Assembly: GCF_014205215.1 (NCBI RefSeq)
Contig: NZ_JACHNC010000001.1
Location: forward strand, 4,779,001 to 4,843,000
From: Actinoplanes lobatus
GTDB lineage: Bacteria > Actinomycetota > Actinomycetes > Mycobacteriales > Micromonosporaceae
DNA length: 64,000 nucleotides
Direction: 5' to 3'
The notes beneath the pieces were generated by a model, which searched no databases, was not told the origin of the DNA, and worked only from the letters and a program-made list of their open reading frames with translations. Below, piece after piece: positions 1 to 8,037 of the stretch. Each line of letters opens with the position of its first letter. The stretch's first letter is position 1. A program made the translations under genes and the position numbers.

Positions 1-1263
1 CGACAGATAGCCGGTGACCGCCTCTGTGCCCCAGAACGCCTCGGGATGGCCCGCCGGGTCCAGGAGCGAGGCAAGGGTGAGCGTGGGGCGGGCCAGGCCG
101 ACCGGTTCGGTGACGTCGGCGGCCTTCAACGCCAGCAGCAGAGTGGTCGCCACCGGGCGGGTGTAGTCGTCGGGTCGGCTCGTGGCGGGCATCAGTTCGG
201 TCAGACGGTGGCTGCTGTCGCGGTAGAGGGACAGGTAGGCGCGACAGGGCAGAGCCTGGTTGATCAGGTAGGCGGTGGCGTGGGAGAGCGCGAGCGGCAG
301 ATGGCCGAGCGCCTCGGTCAGCTCGGGGACCGAGTCGTCGAGGCAGGCGGCCAGGCCCTCCCTTTCGAGGCGGGCGGTGAGGTAGGCGATCGACTCGCCG
401 GGGCTGTACACGTCGATGTCGATCTTCTGGCGGCCGCTGCTCAGGACGGTCGCGTCCTGGAGCCGGGTGGTGGCGAGGGTCCAGCCGGTCGGCCGGGCCG
501 GAGGCCACAGGTCCGCGATGTGTGCGGGGTCGGTGACGTCGTCCAGCACGATCAGCCAGGTCAGGTCGGTGGTGTGCAGCCACTCCAGGAAGGCGGCGGC
601 GTCGGCGCTTTCGTCGGTGCCGGAGACGCCGGGGGCCTTCACTCGCTCGGCGGCCCGGGCGTAGGCGGTGAGGATCTGGTCGGGGCTGCCGGCGGGGACC
701 CAGACGACCAGGTCGGTCCTCCTCTCCACGATGGCCTGGTGAGCGAACCACGCCGCCAGCTGCGACTTGCCGACCCCTCCGCCGCCGGACAGGACGCGGG
801 CTGCGCGGCCGGCGTCGTCGTTCTCGCCGAGGACCACGTCGGTGCCCGCGCCGCGGGCCGCCATGATGCGTTCGCGAAGGCCGGTGCGCGGCTGGAAGGC
901 GGAGGCGAGAGGCGGGATCGTGCCCACGCATTCCGGTTTCGCCCCGGAGACGTCGTTATCGGCCGTGCCCGATCCGGCGGCGGCGATCGGTTCTGCGGAT
1001 GTGCTCGGGTCTGTGGTGGCTGGTCCTGCGGCGGTGGTGGTCGGTTGTGCGGTGGCGGGCGGATCGGGGGTGACGGGCGGTTGTGGGGGTGGGAACAGGT
1101 AGGTGGCGGCGAAGGTGACCAGGGCGACCACGACGGCTATCGCGCTGGCCAGCTGGTCGGCGATCTCCAGGCCGGCACCGAAGAGGAAGGCGGCCAGGCA
1201 GGCCACGACGGCGGCGAAGAGGATCCGGCCGACCAAGATCGCGCGGGGGGTACGGGGCGGCAT
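1..1263 (-). CDS. Membrane-anchored STAND (NB-ARC-like) ATPase, C-terminus cut by window edge
   Basis: The first 421 codons are present; the rest lies beyond base 1. Two hydrophobic segments (about residues 9-31 and 40-57) would hold the N-terminus in the membrane, followed by a Pro/Thr/Ala-rich linker. A nucleotide-binding domain follows, with P-loop GGGGVGKSQ near residue 160, a Walker B-like LIVLDDVTD near residue 235 and GHLPLALSHA further on, the order seen in NB-ARC/STAND switches. Family members usually end in TPR or other repeats that sense a ligand; those would be outside the window, so the signal sensed is unknown. The ATG at 1263 has GGAAGG 9 nt upstream. The long plus-strand reading frame over this stretch is a GC-rich shadow. 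Sure of the ATPase class, unsure of the role (regulation, defence or secondary metabolism). Confidence 0.8.
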   Translation of the reverse strand, partial: MPPRTPRAILVGRILFAAVVACLAAFLFGAGLEIADQLASAIAVVVALVTFAATYLFPPPQPPVTPDPPATAQPTTTAAGPATTDPSTSAEPIAAAGSGTADNDVSGAKPECVGTIPPLASAFQPRTGLRERIMAARGAGTDVVLGENDDAGRAARVLSGGGGVGKSQLAAWFAHQAIVERRTDLVVWVPAGSPDQILTAYARAAERVKAPGVSGTDESADAAAFLEWLHTTDLTWLIVLDDVTDPAHIADLWPPARPTGWTLATTRLQDATVLSSGRQKIDIDVYSPGESIAYLTARLEREGLAACLDDSVPELTEALGHLPLALSHATAYLINQALPCRAYLSLYRDSSHRLTELMPATSRPDDYTRPVATTLLLALKAADVTEPVGLARPTLTLASLLDPAGHPEAFWGTEAVTGYLS

Positions 1264-1344
1264 GGGCGGCGGCCTTCCGGCGTGCTACTGCTGAGAACCG
1301 CCAGTTTAGGAAGACCGATCCATGCGGGACAGTCGCCGATCAGG

Positions 1345-2391
1345 TCAGAAGTAGACGTCCTCGTGGGACTTGTCGTAGCCGCGGATCTCGGTGAGGCGGT
1401 TCTCGGTTACCAGGCGGGCCCAGGCGGGGTTGCCGAGCAGGATCCGGCCTACGGCGACCAGGTCGTACTCGCCGGTCGTTAGGCCCTCGGTCAAGCGGGA
1501 CATATGGAGGAAAGTGCTGGTCAGGCCGACTGAGCCGACGGTGATCGACGGGCGGCCGGTCAGCTTCTTGGCCCAGCCGGCCAGGTTGAGCGGGGAGCCA
1601 GGGAAGGCCGGTTCCCAGAAGCGGCGCTGGGAGGCGTGGAAGGCGTCGGCACCGGCGTCCGCGAGCACCGTGAGGATCTCGGCGAGTTCGGCGGGGGACT
1701 GGGCGATACGGGCCTGGTAATCGCGTTCCTTGAACTGGGAGAAGCGGACGATCACCGGCATCGTTGGCGGGAGTTCGGCGCGGACCGCGCGGATCACCTC
1801 GGCCGGGAAGGCGGCACGACGGGCGGGGGAGCCGCCGAAAGAGTCGGTTCGGTGGTTGGTGGCCGGCCACAGGAATTCGTCCAACAGGTAACCGTGGGCG
1901 CCGTGGATCTCCACCGCGTCGAAGCCGGCGCGGGCCGCCACCCGGGCCGACTCGGCGTAGGCGGCCAGGATGGTGTCGATGTCGGCGATGGACATGGCGT
2001 GGCCGCCCACCCCGGACGGGGTCCACGCCTCGACGCCGTCGACCGGGCGGCGTTCGCTGCCGAGATGCCACAGCTGGGTGGCGATCCGGCCGCCCACGGC
2101 GTGGACCGCCGCGGTCACGCCGCACCAGCCCGCCTCGGCCGGGCCCGCCGTCATCCGCGGGACGGTGGTCTCGTGGCTCGCGCTCGGGTGGCCGACCAAT
2201 GTGCCCTCGGTGACGATCAGGCCGACGCCGTTCTCGGCCCGGCGACGGTAGTAGTCAGCGACCTCTGCGGTGGGCACGCCACCGGGGGAACGGAAGCGGG
2301 TCATCGGCGCCATCACGAACCGGTTCAGCAGATCCAGCCCGCCGAGCGTGAACGGGGCGATCAGGGTGGGCGAGGTGGTTGTCGTGGGCAT
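1345..2391 (-). CDS. Old Yellow Enzyme family NADH:flavin oxidoreductase (ene-reductase)
   Basis: A 348-residue FMN-dependent TIM-barrel oxidoreductase that typically reduces activated C=C bonds of unsaturated aldehydes, ketones or nitro compounds using NAD(P)H. Visible signatures are the N-terminal LLNRFVMAPMTR segment, TQLWHLG, the substrate/hydride region EIHGAHGYLLDEFLWP followed by NHRTDSFGG, and the C-terminal phosphate-binding stretch VAVGRILLGNPAWA. Length is normal for the bacterial NemA/OYE group. It is transcribed divergently from the MerR gene at 2452. The minus-strand promoter has TTGACC (2429-2424) and TAGCGT (2403-2398), six bases before ATG, so the mRNA is probably leaderless. 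Likely role: detoxification of electrophiles, induced through the MerR protein; the real substrate cannot be read from sequence. Confidence 0.93.
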   Translation of the reverse strand: MPTTTTSPTLIAPFTLGGLDLLNRFVMAPMTRFRSPGGVPTAEVADYYRRRAENGVGLIVTEGTLVGHPSASHETTVPRMTAGPAEAGWCGVTAAVHAVGGRIATQLWHLGSERRPVDGVEAWTPSGVGGHAMSIADIDTILAAYAESARVAARAGFDAVEIHGAHGYLLDEFLWPATNHRTDSFGGSPARRAAFPAEVIRAVRAELPPTMPVIVRFSQFKERDYQARIAQSPAELAEILTVLADAGADAFHASQRRFWEPAFPGSPLNLAGWAKKLTGRPSITVGSVGLTSTFLHMSRLTEGLTTGEYDLVAVGRILLGNPAWARLVTENRLTEIRGYDKSHEDVYF

Positions 2392-2397
2392 GGGGTC

Positions 2398-2430
2398 ACG
2401 CTAAGACTTGACACTGATGTCAGGGTCAAG
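2398..2430. promoter_or_regulatory. MerR-type operator and divergent promoter
   Basis: A 24-bp imperfect palindrome at 2407-2430 (20 of 24 positions symmetric; outer arms CTTGAC and GTCAAG) fills the space between the OYE and MerR genes. For the OYE gene the -35 is TTGACC and the -10 is TAGCGT with a long 20-bp spacer (19 bp if TTAGCG is used), the stretched spacing characteristic of MerR-activated promoters. The same palindrome supplies a TTGACA (2408-2413) for the MerR gene itself, so autoregulation is likely. Confidence 0.75.
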
Positions 2431-2451
2431 CGCTGTGAGCCGGGAGACAGG

Positions 2452-2805
2452 ATGCGGATCGGGGAACTCAGCGCCGCTACCGGCGCCAGCGCGCGGTCGC
2501 TGCGGTACTACGAGGAGCAGGGGCTGCTCGGCAGCGAGCGTGGCACTGGCGGGCAGCGGCACTACCCGGCGGCGGCGACCGAGCGGGTGGGCCTGATCCG
2601 GACGCTGCTGGCCGCCGGACTGTCGACCGCCACGATCCGGGACGTGCTGCCGTGCGTGGCCGACGAGGCGATCCGTACGCCGTGGCTGGCCGGCCGCCTG
2701 GGCGAGGAGTTGCGCCGGGTGGAGGCGCAGATGGCCGACCTGCACCGCACCCGGGACATCCTGGCCGGCCTGGTCGAGCGGTACGCGGTCAGTGGGCAAT
2801 CGTGA
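2452..2805 (+). CDS. MerR family transcriptional regulator
   Basis: A 117-residue MerR-type regulator. The N-terminal winged helix-turn-helix reads MRIGELSAATGASARSLRYY, followed by EEQGLLGSERG and RHYPAAATERV as expected for the family, then a C-terminal dimerisation helix (about residues 75-110). There is no cysteine cluster of the metal-sensing MerR/SoxR type, so it probably senses an organic molecule or redox-active electrophile. It faces the OYE gene across a shared palindrome and most likely controls it. Its last 17 bases overlap, tail to tail, the end of the phosphatase gene on the other strand. Confidence 0.92.
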   Translation: MRIGELSAATGASARSLRYYEEQGLLGSERGTGGQRHYPAAATERVGLIRTLLAAGLSTATIRDVLPCVADEAIRTPWLAGRLGEELRRVEAQMADLHRTRDILAGLVERYAVSGQS

Positions 2806-4711
2806 GCATGCCGCGGCCGGCGATCCGGGTGAGGGTGATCCGGTCGATCTCGGTGTACGGCTGGTTGGTGCCGGGCAGGGCGTCGGCCAGTGTCCGTACG
2901 GTCAGTGTGGTGGTCTCGCCCGGGGCGGCCGGGACCACGTCGACGGCCAGGAAGGCGTAGGCGTCGTAGCGGACCTGCGACCAGTCGATCGCCTCGGGGA
3001 CCCGTACCCCCGCCTTTTGCCCTGATTTGCCGATCACCGTCGTCGCGCCGGACCAGATGTAGCTGTTGTCGACGTCGGCCGTGTTGTTTTCCGGGTTCTT
3101 CGGCCGGTAGCCGCGGTAACGCTCACCCTCGGGCAGGGTGCGCGCGCCGGACGGCTTCACGCCGGGCGGGGCCGGCGCCTCCGGGCCGGGCGCCGGGCGG
3201 AACGGGTAGCGGGGCCGCCCGCCGGAGCCGGCGCAGATGTAGGTGACGCCGTCGTCGGCCGGGTGGATCGTGGAGCCGTCCGGCGCGGAGCGGGTCCTAC
3301 GGCCGTACCGGATCGGGTCGGTTCGTTCGAGCTGGTGGTTGTGGCCCTGGATGGCCAGATCCACCCGGTACTTCGAGAAGAGCGGGTCGAGGGCGTCCCG
3401 GACGCCGCCGTCGGAGGCGTGTTTGTCCGAGGTCGCGTAGGCGCACTGGTGGAAGAACGCGACGATGAAGTCCACCGTGGTCCCGGACCGCCACTCCCGC
3501 AGCACCGACTCCACCCAGCGCACCTGCTCGCCGCCCGAGTAGCCGGTGTTGGTCTGGAGTTCGGCGCACAGGTCGTTGGCGTCGACGGCCAGGAAGCCGA
3601 CGTTGCCGTAGACGAACCGGTACGCCGACGGGCACCCGTGAGGGCCGTTGCCGGGCAGGTCCAGCCGGGTGCGATGGCCGCCGTAGCCGTGGTCGCCGTG
3701 GATCGGCTCCATGTCGTGGTTGCCGGTGGTGAACATCCACGGGACGTAGGCGGCCAGCGGTTCGATCTGGTTGAGGAAGACGTCCCACACGTACGGGTTG
3801 AAGAGGTTCTTTCCGGGCGGCGCGGTGCGTGACATGGCCATGCTGTCGTCGGCGGGCAGGCCCTGACCACTCGGGTTGGCGTAGCAGATGTCTCCGGCGA
3901 GCAGCGCGAACACCGGTTTCTGGGTGCGCATCAGATTGACCTGGGTGACCGCCGGCCACGGATCGGCGCCGTCGGCCCCGGCCACCGGATCGGTGCTCAG
4001 GTAGGAGTTGTTGTCGAAGACGGCGGCCGGCCAGGCGCCTCCGGCCCGGCGGACCACGGCCGGCTGCTGATACCAGGAGTGCCGTGGGTCGGTCGGTGCC
4101 GTGTGCGTGCCGACGTCGGCGAACGCGGTGAAGGTGAACGGCGCGGCCACCGCGCTGTACCCGGCGGAGGACCGGGCGGCCACCGGCCCGGGAGCGGCGG
4201 TGAAGTGGGCGTCCCCGGTCACGGTGCCGTCGGAGAGGCGGATCCGGTAGTGGTGCACGGCGCCCGGTGTCAGCCGGTCCATCACCGCCTTGACGTAGAA
4301 CTGGCTGCACACCGGGCCGCCGGTGATCGCGTCGCTGCCGGTCAGGTGGTGGATCCCGGCCGGGAAGGTCGCGCCGTAGTCGCCCGGGGCGGTGCCTACT
4401 TCGACGACCGCCCGCAGCCCGGCCGGCAGGCTGCCGGTGCTGCTCACGAGCTGGGCGGTGACCGCCATGGCCCGCCGCGGCGCGCCGTCGGCGCCGGGCA
4501 CGAACGACAGGTGGCGACCGGAGACGACCAGCCCGGCCCGCCCGGCCGTGCCGCCGCCGGCCGCGAACGCCGCACCGGCCAGCCGGTACTGGGCGTACAC
4601 CAGGCCGCCGCCGGTCAGCGCGGCCCGCAGCGCTGTCCGGCGGCTGACCCGGTGCCGGGCCAGGATCCGGTCGTTCAGGTCGGTGTACTCGTCGATCGTC
4701 TCCGGACTCAT
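2789..4711 (-). CDS. Tat-exported metallophosphoesterase of the purple acid phosphatase type
   Basis: A 640-residue exported phosphatase. The leader contains SRRTALRAALTGG (near residue 24), a plausible twin-arginine signal followed by a hydrophobic stretch ending near AFA. A fibronectin-like N-terminal region precedes the metallophosphatase core, where the conserved blocks appear in order: ADVGTHT, LLAGDICYANP, TGNHDMEP, FFHQCAYAT and QGHNHQLER. These match the metal ligands of purple acid phosphatase-like enzymes, which hydrolyse phosphomonoesters outside the cell. It starts 9 bp after the acyltransferase gene at 4721-5734 and is therefore probably the last gene of the polysaccharide operon, although a free-standing phosphate-scavenging role is equally possible. 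Family assignment is firm; substrate is unknown. Confidence 0.9.
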   Translation of the reverse strand: MSPETIDEYTDLNDRILARHRVSRRTALRAALTGGGLVYAQYRLAGAAFAAGGGTAGRAGLVVSGRHLSFVPGADGAPRRAMAVTAQLVSSTGSLPAGLRAVVEVGTAPGDYGATFPAGIHHLTGSDAITGGPVCSQFYVKAVMDRLTPGAVHHYRIRLSDGTVTGDAHFTAAPGPVAARSSAGYSAVAAPFTFTAFADVGTHTAPTDPRHSWYQQPAVVRRAGGAWPAAVFDNNSYLSTDPVAGADGADPWPAVTQVNLMRTQKPVFALLAGDICYANPSGQGLPADDSMAMSRTAPPGKNLFNPYVWDVFLNQIEPLAAYVPWMFTTGNHDMEPIHGDHGYGGHRTRLDLPGNGPHGCPSAYRFVYGNVGFLAVDANDLCAELQTNTGYSGGEQVRWVESVLREWRSGTTVDFIVAFFHQCAYATSDKHASDGGVRDALDPLFSKYRVDLAIQGHNHQLERTDPIRYGRRTRSAPDGSTIHPADDGVTYICAGSGGRPRYPFRPAPGPEAPAPPGVKPSGARTLPEGERYRGYRPKNPENNTADVDNSYIWSGATTVIGKSGQKAGVRVPEAIDWSQVRYDAYAFLAVDVVPAAPGETTTLTVRTLADALPGTNQPYTEIDRITLTRIAGRGMLTIAH

Positions 4712-4720
4712 GACCGAAAA

Positions 4721-5734
4721 CTACCGGTACGGTGGGAATCGTCCTGACATGAGGTCGGGGGTCGGGGTGCCGGCCAGCTTCTCGAACGCGACCGGGTCGG
4801 TCACCATCCGCCACGTGTGGAAATCCTGGCGCCCGGACGCGAAGGCCGCCTTGTAGCGGAACAGCGAGTCGTCCGCCCCGCCCACCCCGCCGCCGATGTG
4901 GTGCACCAGGTTGCCGTGCTCCCGGCCCCACCGTCGTACCTCGTGATAGAGCAGTTTGTCCGCCCACCAGATCTGCCCGTCCCGGGTGGACTGGAGATGC
5001 GTCTGCATGATCCGCCGGTACGCGAAGAACAGGTTCCCGCCCAGAACCTCCCCGTCCCGCCGCGCCACGGCCAGGTGGACGTGCCCGTCGAGCGCGTCCC
5101 GCAGCCGCAGGAAGTGATCCCGGTCGAAGAAGTAGAACGCCGTGGCCCCGACCCGCCGCATGGTGGCGTGGTACGTCTCCACCCACGCGTCGAGCAGCCC
5201 CCAGTCGTCGAAGACGACCTCCACCCCGGCCCGGCCCGCCTTGTTGATCTGGTTGCGGTGGGTGCGGTGGGTCTCCTGCCAGAGCTGTTCGGGGCTCAGG
5301 GTGAGGTCCACCGAGACGGTCTCCCCGTGGTGGACGACCGTCCCGGTGCCGGCCAGCACGGCCGCCGCCGACGGCAGCAGCGGATGCAGCCGGGCGAAGA
5401 GGCTGATCACGTCGTTGGCGCGCAGCACACCGGCCATCGCCAGGGTGGCACGCTCCCAGAACCCGGTCTCCGACGGTGGCACGTCACTGACCGGGCCGGG
5501 GTAGCCGTACGGGGAGACGGCGTCCCGTGACCCGGTGCCCGGCACGTCACGCAGCACCAGTGGAAGCAGTAACACCTGGCCCATCTCGTCGTACCGGAAC
5601 GCGATCGGCGTGCCCCCGGTGAGCCGGGCGTCGAGCGTCACGTAGGCGGGCAGGTGGTAGACGTCGTGCTGGACGCGCCGCAGCGCCTCGGTCCATGCCG
5701 GGTCGCCGGGTTGCAGCAGGGCGCCTTCGGCCAT
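4721..5734 (-). CDS. GNAT/FemAB-like acyltransferase, paralogue A
   Basis: A 337-residue protein with the features of the BioF2-like/FemAB branch of the GNAT fold (aminoacyl- or acyl-transfer to an amino group). Seen directly: SPYGYPGP near residue 70, THRNQINKAGRAGVEVVFDDW, the TYHATMRRVGATAFYFF segment and a C-terminal GGGVGGADDSLFRYKAAF motif where FemAB-like proteins end their second domain. It is colinear over its whole length with the gene at 7001-8014 (also 337 residues), by eye about half identical, so the two arose by duplication; the FAD monooxygenase lies between them. Position within a surface-polysaccharide operon suggests acylation of an amino sugar or of a cell-wall/lipid-linked acceptor. 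Exact donor and acceptor are not deducible. Confidence 0.8.
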   Translation of the reverse strand: MAEGALLQPGDPAWTEALRRVQHDVYHLPAYVTLDARLTGGTPIAFRYDEMGQVLLLPLVLRDVPGTGSRDAVSPYGYPGPVSDVPPSETGFWERATLAMAGVLRANDVISLFARLHPLLPSAAAVLAGTGTVVHHGETVSVDLTLSPEQLWQETHRTHRNQINKAGRAGVEVVFDDWGLLDAWVETYHATMRRVGATAFYFFDRDHFLRLRDALDGHVHLAVARRDGEVLGGNLFFAYRRIMQTHLQSTRDGQIWWADKLLYHEVRRWGREHGNLVHHIGGGVGGADDSLFRYKAAFASGRQDFHTWRMVTDPVAFEKLAGTPTPDLMSGRFPPYR

Positions 5735-5756
5735 CGGTCATCCCTTCGTTCGGGTG

Positions 5757-6989
5757 TCACGCCGTATTCGGTATCGCCTGGCCCGCCGCCACGGGATGGG
5801 TCGTCGTGGGCCGGCGCCGGGCCCGGCTGGACCGGCGCGCGCTCAACGTCCACCGCAGCAGCGTGCGGGGGACCGGGCTCTGCGTCGCCATGTGCAGCAG
5901 GTACCGCCACGTCGGATATTCGCCGCGCCGGTTCGACAGCGCGTACGAGAAGCGTCTGGCCGGAAGATGGGCGTACTCGGGCATCCGCTCGAACCACGCG
6001 CTGCTCGCCCGCGCCGCCTTCTGCAACGGCGCCAGCGCCGCCTTGCGGCGATGCTCGTAGCGTTCCAGGGCCACCGGCAGATCGTCGCCGGAGGCGACGG
6101 CGTCCGCCAGCGCCATGGCGTCCTGCATGGCCAGCTTCGTCCCGGAGCCGATCGCGAAGTGGGTGGTGTGCGCCGAGTCTCCCATCAGGACGATGTTGCC
6201 GTGGTCCCAGCGCTGGGTGGTGACCCGGCGGAAGTTCAGCCAGCCGGTGCCGCCGACCTCGGCCCGATGGTCGATCAGTTCGGCGCCGTCCAGATGCTTC
6301 GCGAAGATCTCCGCCAGCCGGGCCGTCCCGGCGCGCGCGTCCATCTGGTCGAAACCCAGGCCGGCCCACGTCTCCGGGGTGCACTCCACGATGAACGTGC
6401 TGGTCTTGGCATCGAACGGGTACGCGTGGAACCAGATCCACCCGGCCTCGGTCTCCTCGAACCCGAAGGTGAACGTGTCGAACACCTTCGGTGTGCCCAG
6501 CCAGATGTAGCGGTTCCGGGCGACCTCCACCTCGGCGCCGAAGTGCTCGGCGTGCGCCTCCCGGATCCGGCTGCGTGCCCCGTCGCACGCCACGATCAGG
6601 TCGGAGGGCGGCAGATCGGACAGGTCGGCCAGCTCGTCCGAGTACCGGATGTCCACACCGAGCTCGACGGCCCGCTCGGCGAGGATCTCCAGCAGCCGGT
6701 GACGGCCCAGGCTGAACCCGTAGCCGGCCAGGTAGGTGTCGGGTTTGCCGGTGGCCCGCACCTCGTACTCGTCCCACTTGTAGGCGGCCTCCCAGATCCG
6801 CCCGGCGCTGACCGGGTCGTACTCGAACAGGTCGTCGAGCAGGTCGTCCCAGAACACGACACCCCAGCCCCAGGTGACCCCGGCCGGGTTGCGCTCCAGG
6901 ACGGTGACCTCGTTCTCCGGGTCCGCGAGCTTCGCCAGCGTCGCGAAGTACAGGCCGGCGGGACCGCCGCCGACGCAGGTGATGCGCAT
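5757..6989 (-). CDS. FAD-dependent aromatic-type monooxygenase
   Basis: A 410-residue group A flavin monooxygenase. The ADP-binding motif VGGGPAGLYFA is at the N-terminus, the DG motif reads VACDGARSRIRE near residue 140 and the second FAD-binding motif is GNIVLMGDSAHTTHFAIGSG near residue 280. The N-terminal third (WGWGVVFWDDLL) resembles salicylyl-CoA 5-hydroxylase and the flavin half of anthraniloyl-CoA monooxygenase, which act on CoA thioesters; that comparison is from memory. ATG at 6989 is chosen because the Rossmann motif begins directly after it. It sits 11 bp after one acyltransferase paralogue and 22 bp before the other, so the three likely work together, for example hydroxylating an acyl group that is then transferred. 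That joint role is inference. Confidence 0.85.
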   Translation of the reverse strand: MRITCVGGGPAGLYFATLAKLADPENEVTVLERNPAGVTWGWGVVFWDDLLDDLFEYDPVSAGRIWEAAYKWDEYEVRATGKPDTYLAGYGFSLGRHRLLEILAERAVELGVDIRYSDELADLSDLPPSDLIVACDGARSRIREAHAEHFGAEVEVARNRYIWLGTPKVFDTFTFGFEETEAGWIWFHAYPFDAKTSTFIVECTPETWAGLGFDQMDARAGTARLAEIFAKHLDGAELIDHRAEVGGTGWLNFRRVTTQRWDHGNIVLMGDSAHTTHFAIGSGTKLAMQDAMALADAVASGDDLPVALERYEHRRKAALAPLQKAARASSAWFERMPEYAHLPARRFSYALSNRRGEYPTWRYLLHMATQSPVPRTLLRWTLSARRSSRARRRPTTTHPVAAGQAIPNTA

Positions 6990-7000
6990 GACGATGCTCC

Positions 7001-8014
7001 TCAGCGGTAGGACGGGAAGGTGGTGGTCAGGTCGGCCGGGTCGGCGCCGGGTTTGCGTTCGCGGACCAGTTCCTCGTACGCCGCCGGGTCGGCGACCACA
7101 CGCCAGGTGTGGAAGGGGTGCCGGCTGGGCGAGAACCCCGCCTTGTACGAGAAGAGCGAGTCGTTCGCGCCGCCCTTGCCCCCGCCCAGGTGGAACACCC
7201 GGTCGCCGCGCTGCTTGCACCACCGGCGCACCGAGTCGTAGAGCAGCTCGTCGGCGTACCGTTTCGGCGCCCGCCGGGTGGACGAGACGTATCCGGTGGC
7301 GATCCCGTCGTACGAGAAGAAGGTGTTGCCACCCACCACCTCGCCGTCCTCACATGCGACGACCAGGTGCATCCGGTCGCCGACCGCGTCGTGCAGCGCC
7401 GTCAGGTGCTCGACGGTGAAGAAGTAGTACGACGTCGCACCGACCCGCCGCATGTTGTCGTGGTAGACGTCGACCCACTCGCCGAGCCGGCTCCAGTCGT
7501 CGAACACGATCTCGGTGCCCGCACGTTTCGCCCGGTTGATGTGGTTGCGGTGGTCACTGCGGGTCTGCTTCCACATCTCCTCCTCGGAGACGGTCAGGTC
7601 CATGGAGACGGTCTCACCGTGGCAGACCAGGGCGCCGTGCGCGGAGAGGACCGGCGCGGGGGCGTCGAACAGCGGGTGCGTCCGGATGAACGCCGAGACG
7701 ATGCCCTCCTCCCGCAGTGTCTCCACGAACGCCGCGCACGCCTCGTTCCAGAACACCGGGTCGCCACGGCCGACCGGGCCGGGATACCCGTACGGGGAGA
7801 TCGCGTCCCGCAGCCCGGAGTCCGGGATCTCCCGCAGGATCAGCGGGATCAGCACCCGCCGGCCGTGCCTCTCGTAGTGGAACGCGGCCGGCGCCCCGCC
7901 GTAGAGCCGGGCGTCCAGAACCACGTAGTCCGGCACGTGGTACATGTCGTGACCGACGTGCTGGAGTGTCTCCTTCCACTCGCGGGCCGCCGGATCCAGC
8001 AGCGATGCCGTCAT
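7001..8014 (-). CDS. GNAT/FemAB-like acyltransferase, paralogue B
   Basis: A 337-residue homologue of the gene at 4721-5734, with matching blocks DMYHVPDYVVLDARLYGG, SPYGYPGPVG, HGETVSMDLTVSEEEMW, RSDHRNHINRAKRAG, YHDNMRRVGATSYYFF and HLGGGKGGANDSLFSYKAGF. The start at 8014 gives exactly the same length as the paralogue; upstream in-frame codons lack this similarity. As with its partner, the fold and the place in the operon point to acyl or aminoacyl transfer during surface-polymer modification. It lies 23 bp downstream of the secreted 376-residue protein gene and 11 bp upstream of the FAD monooxygenase gene. Confidence 0.8.
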   Translation of the reverse strand: MTASLLDPAAREWKETLQHVGHDMYHVPDYVVLDARLYGGAPAAFHYERHGRRVLIPLILREIPDSGLRDAISPYGYPGPVGRGDPVFWNEACAAFVETLREEGIVSAFIRTHPLFDAPAPVLSAHGALVCHGETVSMDLTVSEEEMWKQTRSDHRNHINRAKRAGTEIVFDDWSRLGEWVDVYHDNMRRVGATSYYFFTVEHLTALHDAVGDRMHLVVACEDGEVVGGNTFFSYDGIATGYVSSTRRAPKRYADELLYDSVRRWCKQRGDRVFHLGGGKGGANDSLFSYKAGFSPSRHPFHTWRVVADPAAYEELVRERKPGADPADLTTTFPSYR

Positions 8015-8037
8015 GTCGCTTTGTCTCCTTCCGGCGT

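Noticed and set aside
46..1482. A 478-codon plus-strand frame at the window start
   Set aside because: Antisense to the STAND ATPase, which has a P-loop and Walker B motif on the minus strand; the plus-strand product is compositionally a shadow.
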